From assembly GCF_030034735.1 (NCBI RefSeq), contig NZ_CP125370.1, positions 2,666,001 through 2,730,000 of the forward strand: DNA of 64,000 nt. The letters are read 5' to 3'. Below the pieces are notes generated by a model. It had not been told where the DNA came from, did not search any database, and was given only the letters and a program-made list of their open reading frames with translations. Positions 59,248-64,000 of the stretch are shown here, one piece after another. Origin of the DNA: Paenibacillus sp. RC334. Its GTDB lineage: Bacteria > Bacillota > Bacilli > Paenibacillales > Paenibacillaceae. Each line of letters opens with the position of its first letter. The stretch's first letter is position 1. The position numbers and the translations under genes were made by a program.

Positions 59248-59652
59248 ATGACCAACATTAATCATATATTTGAACGAACATTAATCGATAGCACTACCAT
59301 TTATCAATTACAAGGAGAAGGGAAACCGTTTATTTTATTACATGGTTTGTTGAGTGATGGAGAGGGTTTGTTTCCTTTCGGACAAGAGCTTTATGAAAAA
59401 ACTGGTCAACCTGTATAGATCCTGGATCTTCCAGGATTAGGACGTTCCCCTTTTAAACGAGAGGAAAATCTTCTCAATCTGTATTTGAATATACTGAAAA
59501 AGTTATTGGGGGAAGCTACTAATGGTGCGCATTTGATTGGCCATTCCTTCGGTGCGGTCATTCTTCTAGAAGCATCTGATGGAAACGATAGATCGCCTGC
59601 TTGTCAGGTTATAATCTTAATTGCGGTTTATATAGAAAGTGATTGTAAATGA
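59248..59652 (+). pseudogene. Alpha/beta hydrolase fragment with in-frame amber stop
   Basis: Starts MTNINHIFERTLIDSTTIYQ, has oxyanion motif FILLHGLLSDGEG, a TAG at 59416-59418, then continues in frame ILDLPGLGRSPFKREEN and nucleophile elbow LIGHSFGAVILLEA, before running into unrelated sequence. The lid and His region are missing. Unrelated to the duplicated hydrolase nearby. Confidence 0.7.
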
Positions 59653-59900
59653 AATTAAAAGAGAAAAACCATAGATAAATATATAAAAGGTACAAGGAGA
59701 AGTAACAAATTGATATCTCTCCATTGGGTAAATTAAGACTAGGCATGTTTAGGGCAATACTTACGCTAAAAAGACGGTTCCCCCTTTTGGGGAAACCATA
59801 CGTTATACATAATTCCTTTAAATATTTATGAAATATCCGCATTAACCATACTCTGAATTTTTTATGTGAGAAATTGTGATTGGGTATTTATCTCTCTGTG

Positions 59901-61013
59901 TTATAGGAACTTCTTCATTTCATTAAATGCTAACTCCCTGTGACCTGCTTGGCAGTGTTGCTCACCCCCCGTTTCTTTAGTAAATACTTTGGTTGTAATG
60001 GAAGCCGCATTTATTAATTCTTGTTGAATTTGTGGTAGTCGGCTAATAGGTACATATTGATCATCTTCTCCAGCTAATAAAAGAACATCTTGATTAATGA
60101 ATGCTCCAATGCCTTGCATCGTGTGTTTTTCGAAATTTTTAATGAGACCAAAAGGAGTTGATTCACCGGTGTTTTCCATCCCTTTGGTAATCTTCCAATG
60201 TAAATCAATATTGTGAGTCATCATCTTTTCAAGTAAAGAATCCACTTGATCTACTTCATTATGATCGACTAGCTGCATCATACTCTGATACGTTTCTTCT
60301 GGCATACCCATTTTTAAGGCATCTAAACCACAATAGAAAATGTTAAAAGCAACTACTTTATCGATTCTCTTTTCGAAAGCTGCTGCCCGCATTGCCAAAT
60401 ATCCTCCCCAAGAAGCGCCTACGAGGCTTACACGATCTAATTTGAAATAATCAATCACCGTTGATATGGGCTTTTCCCAGTTATGAATGAATTTTAGACC
60501 GTTTTTTAATGCAGTTCCTTGGCCAGGACCATCAAATACAATAATATTGTAATGAATTCCCTTCATAAATTTCATCATTTTAAGCAACTCTTCCATGTAA
60601 GAATCATACCCACCAAAGACAAGTAATGTTTTCGTAGCTCCAGGTGTCATTAATTTGACAGCAGGAAGATAGGAGTCTTCATAGGGAATCTTGTAGGATT
60701 CATAATCAAAATCATGAAAGCCTTTATAGAAGGTTTCTGTATATTTGTGATACATTTTTTCTTTATTGGGATCTGTGGGTGCAAGATAAAATTCTGCTGC
60801 TTGATAGTAGACTGAGGCTAAGTCATAGTCCTTGCTATCTTCGCGTTTCTTTGCTGAATCCAGCCAAGCTTCATACCAGCTATGGGTATCGTTTAATTTC
60901 GGAATCATTTTTTCCAAATCTGCTTCTGTGCGATCATCTTCTTGATAATAATCATTGATAAAACGATTAATTTGGAGATTAAATTGTTCGTTATTTACAT
61001 ATTGCTTAAACAT
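59901..61013 (-). CDS. Alpha/beta hydrolase, copy 2 (intact)
   Basis: 370 aa. A helical N-terminal cap (residues 1-110) is followed by an alpha/beta hydrolase core: VFGGYDSYMEELLKMMKF, FDGPGQGTALKNGLKFIHNW, nucleophile elbow GASWGGYLAMRAA, acid region LLLAGEDDQYVPISRL and His in TGGEQHCQAGHRELAF. The layout resembles FrsA/2,6-dihydroxypseudooxynicotine-hydrolase-type enzymes (peptidase S9-like cap). AGGAGGAAAATAT precedes the ATG. It shares a control region with a truncated TetR gene. The substrate is unknown. Confidence 0.9.
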   Translation of the reverse strand: MFKQYVNNEQFNLQINRFINDYYQEDDRTEADLEKMIPKLNDTHSWYEAWLDSAKKREDSKDYDLASVYYQAAEFYLAPTDPNKEKMYHKYTETFYKGFHDFDYESYKIPYEDSYLPAVKLMTPGATKTLLVFGGYDSYMEELLKMMKFMKGIHYNIIVFDGPGQGTALKNGLKFIHNWEKPISTVIDYFKLDRVSLVGASWGGYLAMRAAAFEKRIDKVVAFNIFYCGLDALKMGMPEETYQSMMQLVDHNEVDQVDSLLEKMMTHNIDLHWKITKGMENTGESTPFGLIKNFEKHTMQGIGAFINQDVLLLAGEDDQYVPISRLPQIQQELINAASITTKVFTKETGGEQHCQAGHRELAFNEMKKFL

Positions 61014-61107
61014 ATATTTTCCTCCTTCGATTGGGGTATGTGCTTACTATAGAGCATAGTTACTACTTAAAACATAATTAATATCGTATCATCTGTAGGA
61101 TATCTTA

Positions 61108-61120
61108 CATGTTATACATG
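61108..61120. promoter_or_regulatory. Candidate TetR operator, copy B
   Basis: CATGT-TAT-ACATG, identical to the site at 52395-52407, in front of the intact hydrolase. Confidence 0.5.
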
Positions 61121-61159
61121 AAGTGTTCGAAAACTTACACATAAGGAGCAAGTGGCTAA

Positions 61160-61348
61160 ATGAATGAAGATATCAGAATTTACAAAACAAAAATCGCTAT
61201 TGAGCGAGCTTTCATTGAATTACTCCAACAAAATGATTTTAAAGATATTACGATCTTTGGAGAGCCCTATAAGGCAGTAAAGAACTACTGGGGACCTGAT
61301 TCTGTTCACATGGTTTGGTTTTGCAAAGTGAGTGATTATATAGTTTGA
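61160..61348 (+). pseudogene. TetR regulator fragment fused to unrelated tail
   Basis: The first 32 codons equal the TetR gene at 52447 (MNEDIRIYKTKIAIERAFIE), breaking off inside the helix-turn-helix after KDITI. The frame then runs into FGEPYKAVKNYWGPDSVHMV and WFCKVSDYIV from the segment also found at 55586. The latter tail, with a conserved look, may itself be the end of another lost gene. The product cannot be a working repressor. Confidence 0.85.
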
Positions 61349-61660
61349 AGCTCGTGAGCTAACTCAGTGATTGAGTATGCGCTGAAACTAAAGATAAAAG
61401 ATATGAGGAGAACTGTTAAGGTAATCCGAAATTGATGATTGCGACTCATTTGGGTAAACTAACACTAAGCATATCTTTACCCAAATCCAACCGAAAAGAG
61501 GTGATGCCCCATGACAACGAACAGCAAGCCCAATAGATTAATCGCTGAGAAATCGCCTTATTTGCTCCAACACGCTCATAATCCAGTGAACTGGTATGCG
61601 TGGAGTGAAGAAGCGTTTGATACAGCGAGACGAGAAAATAAACCTATTTTCTTATCTGTC
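61260..61660. repeat. yyaL upstream region and 5' end, complete copy
   Basis: Counterpart of 55586-55917, leading into the intact yyaL gene. Confidence 0.9.
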
Positions 61661-63577
61661 GGCTATTCCACTTGTCATTGGTGTCATGTTATGGAGAGAG
61701 AGTCGTTCGAGGATGAAGAGGTTGCGGATTTGTTAAACCGGGACTACGTATCCATTAAGGTGGATCGGGAGGAACGTCCGGATGTGGATCATATTTATAT
61801 GTCCATCTGTCAGACGATGACGGGGCATGGGGGCTGGCCGCTTACGATTTTGATGACGCCGGATCACAAGCCTTTTTTTGCGGGAACGTATTTGCCCAAA
61901 GAGCAGAAATTTGGCCGTGTGGGTCTAATGGAGCTGTTGGACAAGGTGGCTGCCCGTTGGAAGGAACAACCTGACGAATTGGTGGAACTGGGCGAACAGG
62001 TGCTTACCGAGCATGAACGCCACGACAAGCTTGCCAGTTATCGGGGCGAACTGGACGAGCATAGTCTGAACAAAGCCTTTCATCAATTCAGCTATGCCTT
62101 TGATAAGGACTATGGCGGCTTTGGGGAAGCTCCCAAGTTTCCTTCTCCGCATAACTTGTCTTTTTTGCTGCGATATGCACAGCACACTGGAAATCAGCAG
62201 GCACTGGAAATGGCAGAGAAGACGCTGGATGCGATGTATCGGGGTGGAATTTACGACCATGTGGGCATGGGATTTTCACGCTATGCGGTGGATGAGAAGT
62301 GGCTGGTGCCTCATTTTGAAAAAATGCTATATGATAACGCTCTGCTGGCCATTGCTTATACGGAGGCTTGGCAAGTCACTGGCAAGGAGCTGTATCGACG
62401 GATTGCGGAACAAATCTTTACATATATCGCAAGGGACATGACAGATGTTGGAGGAGCCTTTTATTCAGCGGAGGATGCGGATTCCGAAGGAGAAGAGGGC
62501 AAATTCTATGTTTGGGACGAGTCTGAGGTAAGGGCTATACTGGGCGATAAGGATGCCGCCTTTTTTAACGATTTGTACGGGATTACACCTTACGGCAATT
62601 TCGAAGGACATAACATTCCGAACCTGATTGATATAAATCTGGAAGCCTACGGGATCAAGCATGACTTGACTGAACAGGAATTGGAGCAACGGGCCAGTGA
62701 GCTGCGAGCTAAGCTGTTTACTGCCAGAGAGCAACGGGTTCATCCTCACAAGGATGACAAGATTTTGACCTCGTGGAACGGGTTGATGATCGCTGCTTTA
62801 GCGAAGGCGGGACAGGCATTTGGAGAGGCTAAATATACCGAACTGGCACAGAGGGCAGAGACGTTCTTGTGGAACCATCTGAGACGGGACGACGGACGGC
62901 TGTTGGCGCGTTATCGGGACAGGGATGCAGCTTATCCCGGCTATGTAGATGACTATGCTTTTTATGTGTGGGGCTTGATTGAGCTGTACCAGGCGAGCTT
63001 TGATGTACAATATCTGCAACGGGCGTTAACGCTTAATCAGGATATGATCGACTTGTTCTGGGATGAGGAACGGGGCGGACTGTTCTTTTACGGATCAGAT
63101 GGTGAGCAATTGATCGCCAAGCCCAAAGAGGTATATGATGGAGCGATTCCATCCGGTAACAGCATTGCGGCCCATAATTGGATGCGACTGGCACGGTTGA
63201 CGGGGGAATCTCGGTTGGAGGACTATTCAGCCAAGCAATTCAAGGTTTTTGGTGGCTTGGTTGTTCAATACCCAACGGGTTACTCGGCGCTGCTTAGCTC
63301 GCTATTGTATGCGTCGGGAACGACGAAGGAAATTGTTATTGTGGGGCATAGGGATGATCCGCAGACCGACCAGTTTATTCGAGCGGTTCAAGCCGGATTC
63401 AGGCCGAATACAGTTGTTATTTTGAAGGATGAGGGGCAGTCCGCAATCGCAGACATCGTCCATTATATCCGTGATTACACGCTCGTCGATGGCAAACCGG
63501 CTGTGTATGTGTGCGAGCATTTCGCCTGCCAGGCACCTGTCACCCGTCTCGATGATCTTAAGGCTTTACTGAATTGA
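61511..63577 (+). CDS. yyaL: Thioredoxin-domain/DUF255 protein YyaL
   Basis: 688 aa. N-terminal thioredoxin-like DUF255 domain with [20 protein letters not shown] (CxxC) and [20 protein letters not shown], then an (alpha/alpha)6-barrel domain related to N-acylglucosamine epimerases ([34 protein letters not shown]). Full length and intact. AAAAGAGGTGATGCCCC precedes the ATG. No signal peptide. The family (Spermatogenesis-associated protein 20-like) has no established biochemical role; redox function is inferred. Confidence 0.95.
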   Translation: MTTNSKPNRLIAEKSPYLLQHAHNPVNWYAWSEEAFDTARRENKPIFLSVGYSTCHWCHVMERESFEDEEVADLLNRDYVSIKVDREERPDVDHIYMSICQTMTGHGGWPLTILMTPDHKPFFAGTYLPKEQKFGRVGLMELLDKVAARWKEQPDELVELGEQVLTEHERHDKLASYRGELDEHSLNKAFHQFSYAFDKDYGGFGEAPKFPSPHNLSFLLRYAQHTGNQQALEMAEKTLDAMYRGGIYDHVGMGFSRYAVDEKWLVPHFEKMLYDNALLAIAYTEAWQVTGKELYRRIAEQIFTYIARDMTDVGGAFYSAEDADSEGEEGKFYVWDESEVRAILGDKDAAFFNDLYGITPYGNFEGHNIPNLIDINLEAYGIKHDLTEQELEQRASELRAKLFTAREQRVHPHKDDKILTSWNGLMIAALAKAGQAFGEAKYTELAQRAETFLWNHLRRDDGRLLARYRDRDAAYPGYVDDYAFYVWGLIELYQASFDVQYLQRALTLNQDMIDLFWDEERGGLFFYGSDGEQLIAKPKEVYDGAIPSGNSIAAHNWMRLARLTGESRLEDYSAKQFKVFGGLVVQYPTGYSALLSSLLYASGTTKEIVIVGHRDDPQTDQFIRAVQAGFRPNTVVILKDEGQSAIADIVHYIRDYTLVDGKPAVYVCEHFACQAPVTRLDDLKALLN

Positions 63578-63603
63578 TTAACCTAAAATAAAAAACAAAT
63601 TTG

Positions 63604-63673
63604 ATCCCCTTGGGGTAACAAGCATATGGTGATTTTCGAAAAATGACCTTATGTATGCCAACCTCAAGGGGAT
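63604..63673 (+). terminator. Branched terminator-like hairpin after yyaL
   Basis: Outer stem ATCCCCTTGGGGT (63604-63616) with ACCTCAAGGGGAT (63661-63673), inner stems GCATA/TATGC and GGTgATTTT/AAAATgACC. It is long for a simple terminator and may be a repeated palindromic element. Confidence 0.65.
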
Positions 63674-63984
63674 TATTTCATGTTTAGAGGTAGGTATAGT
63701 GAGTTAAAACTAACATTTCCTTAACATGTTCTGTGCATTTTTTTTAATAGTTTTTAGGTATATTATATTAAGGAATCGGTTCCAAGGAGCCTTGCTTCAT
63801 TCAAAAATAAGTACATATACCTATTCGTTGTCGTGTTTATATCTTTTTTGTGTCGAAGTGTTTTAGAGGGAGATGATGAAGAACGGAAAAGAGGAAGTGA
63901 ATTTGTCGAGTGAATAATCATTGGCAAAGCGAAGCGGTTCACAATATGCAAGCAATCCAGATGATGAATTGGAGATGTTGACTA
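63674..63984. other. Region before the last partial gene
   Basis: AT-rich leader, then a frame from the ATG at 63873 (MMKNGKEEVNLSSE) that hits TAA and stays open afterwards in the same frame (SLAKRSGSQYASNPDDELEM...). It could be a decayed small gene. No family is recognised. Confidence 0.35.
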
Positions 63985-64000
63985 ATGAAGAAGTTTGCAG
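63985..64000 (+). CDS. Start of a gene cut by the window end
   Basis: ATG at 63985 with GGAG ten bases upstream, reading MKKFA before the window ends. The Lys-Lys start would suit a signal peptide. It cannot be identified. Confidence 0.4.

Larger units (their letters stand above)
59900..61255. repeat. Duplicated hydrolase-TetR block, copy B
   Basis: Near-identical to 51186-52542. After codon 32 of the TetR gene the sequence switches to the region found upstream of yyaL. Confidence 0.92.

Overview
The window looks like a chromosomal segment of a low-to-mid GC Firmicute, most likely a Paenibacillus (polymyxa-like). The reasons are strong AAGGAGG-type ribosome binding sites, frequent TTG starts, YesM/YesN-type sugar two-component systems, lipoprotein-based sugar ABC importers, Bacillus-type BirA, Fur and cre sites, spore-related genes (YtaF, a GerA scrap) and many secreted plant-polysaccharide hydrolases. 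No rRNA, tRNA, CRISPR array or intact insertion sequence was recognised.

Layout. 1-8.8 kb: an alpha-galactoside locus, with a GH36 alpha-galactosidase (cut by the window edge), a LacI-type regulator, a YesM/YesN pair whose regulator carries an in-frame amber codon, and a three-gene sugar ABC importer preceded by a cre-like site. 8.8-13 kb: bioY diverging from an ECF module (EcfA1, then an EcfA2-EcfT fusion) across a BirA operator. 13-17.2 kb: VOC protein, then secreted GH43+CBM42 and GH30+ricin-like enzymes for arabinan/galactan. 17.3-26.5 kb: DUF1349, HAD phosphatase, zinc CDF exporter, secreted GH13 amylase, two aldo/keto reductases (one lacking its active-site segment) and an AraC regulator. 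26.6-32.2 kb: AraC regulator diverging from a GPH symporter, ROK kinase and Gfo/Idh oxidoreductase. 32.5-38.6 kb: two-component system, alpha/beta hydrolase, an ABC-F antibiotic-resistance-type ATPase with an attenuator leader, ArdA and ArsR remnants and an SRPBCC protein. 38.8-45.2 kb: PfpI-like protein, a Fur-controlled siderophore-iron region (YumC-type reductase, binding lipoprotein, Btr-like AraC/binding-protein fusion) and a MarR regulator with a secreted esterase. 45.5-47.9 kb: DUF6809 protein, WXG-EndoU-like toxin and a putative immunity protein. 48-53 kb: MBL protein, XRE-DUF1232, YtaF, an FhuF scrap, and an alpha/beta hydrolase diverging from a TetR regulator. 53.3-64 kb: broken isochorismatase, SelO, a 5' fragment of yyaL, stress protein, CynX-type MFS with an XRE-cupin regulator, mobile-element scraps, a second hydrolase-TetR' copy and intact yyaL.

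Two themes run through the window. First, many genes are broken. One class is single-base changes in G, A, C or T runs (permease, EcfA2, GH43, GH30, ABC-F, hydrolase copy 1, MFS), which may be sequencing or assembly errors or real decay. A second class is internal deletions and lone gene tails (methyltransferase, aldo/keto reductase, ArsR, isomerase tail, GGT tail, GerA, ArdA, FhuF), which homopolymer error does not explain. Second, 51.2-61.7 kb shows a duplicated and rearranged block: the hydrolase/TetR pair and the start of yyaL are both present twice, and a third scrap of the hydrolase lies near 49 kb.

The most interesting candidates for follow-up are the EcfA2-EcfT fusion under BirA control, the attenuator before the ABC-F gene, the large palindromic operator around the MarR promoter, the EndoU-like toxin/immunity pair and the duplicated hydrolase-TetR module.
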